A stretch of DNA of 64,000 nt. Source: Prorocentrum cordatum (taxonomy: Eukaryota > Sar > Dinophyceae > Prorocentrales > Prorocentraceae). The notes below the pieces were generated by a model, which did not search any database, was not told the origin of the DNA, and worked only from the letters and a program-made list of their open reading frames with translations. A program made the translations under genes and the position numbers. Of this stretch, positions 63,951-64,000 are shown in pieces. Location: the NCBI GenBank assembly GCA_963575745.1, contig CAUYUJ010015497.1, forward strand, positions 10,001-74,000. The letters run 5' to 3'. Numbering within the stretch: the first letter of the stretch is position 1; each line of letters opens with the position of its first letter.

Positions 63951-64000
63951 GTCGGGCTTGTCCTTCTACAGGCAGATTTGGGAGGAAACTTTTAAAATAG
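63951..64000. mobile_element. TIR element family T1, copy h, cut by window end
   Basis: GTCGGGCTTGTCCTTCTACA then GGCAGATTTGGGAGG matches the T1 left end. The right end would lie outside the window. Confidence 0.75.

Overview
This window is GC-rich, repeat-saturated nuclear DNA of a microbial eukaryote, most likely a dinoflagellate. The reasons are: coding islands are sparse and GC3-rich; introns fit GT-AG and GC-AG borders; many short terminal-inverted-repeat (TIR) elements are present; a RanBP2-type finger plus coiled coil looks like a retroelement ORF; and every recognisable coding segment lies on the minus strand, as in dinoflagellate unidirectional gene clusters. A GC-rich species such as Prorocentrum would fit, but the sequence does not prove the species. 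There is nothing bacterial here. Most long open frames are by-products of tandem repeats whose unit length is a multiple of three.

Coding content, all on the minus strand: (1) 820-1094, the 3'-terminal exon of a superfamily 1 (PIF1/RecD-like) helicase. (2) About 27.5-28.5 kb, a frame-broken remnant with a zinc finger and coiled coil. (3) 30.6-32.0 kb, an unrecognised protein of about 460 residues spread over three frames. (4) 41.8-53.7 kb, a five-exon GT14 (core-2/I-branching or DUF266-like) glycosyltransferase. Its fourth intron is about 9.4 kb, GC-AG, full of repeats, and contains a 100-N scaffold gap.

Repeats region by region: 1.3-3.1 kb holds a 90-bp tandem array ending in (GAT)n. 3.5-5.4 kb holds a 12-bp satellite that reverses orientation midway. 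5.8-9.2 kb holds degenerate CCAAGANGGCC arrays with conserved core and end modules; this family recurs at 29, 33-35, 43, 45, 49-51 and 62.7-63.4 kb. 9.8-13 kb is a cluster of TIR elements. 13.7-18.4 kb is (TCC)n and (ATC)n microsatellite. 19-21.5 kb holds facing arrays and a 105-bp satellite. 22-24 kb holds TIR elements, one nested in another with a clear target-site duplication. 25-26.7 and 36.5-37.3 kb hold two copies of a composite element. 32.7-34.8 kb holds GGTCCTGTGG arrays. 43.8-44.9, 46.4-47.6 and 48.1-49.1 kb hold more simple or short-unit arrays. 54.4-56.1 kb holds a 7-bp satellite. 57-62 kb holds paired dispersed elements and several TIR elements.

The most notable structure is a population of short (125-260 bp) TIR elements of about ten families. 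One, flanked by the 6-bp duplication TATACT, sits exactly where coding sequence of the glycosyltransferase ends, and the duplication supplies both a GT and an AG. Another, with TIRs of about 50 bp, lies 22 bp upstream of that gene's proposed start codon. These are candidates for introner-like or miniature inverted-repeat elements shaping gene structure.
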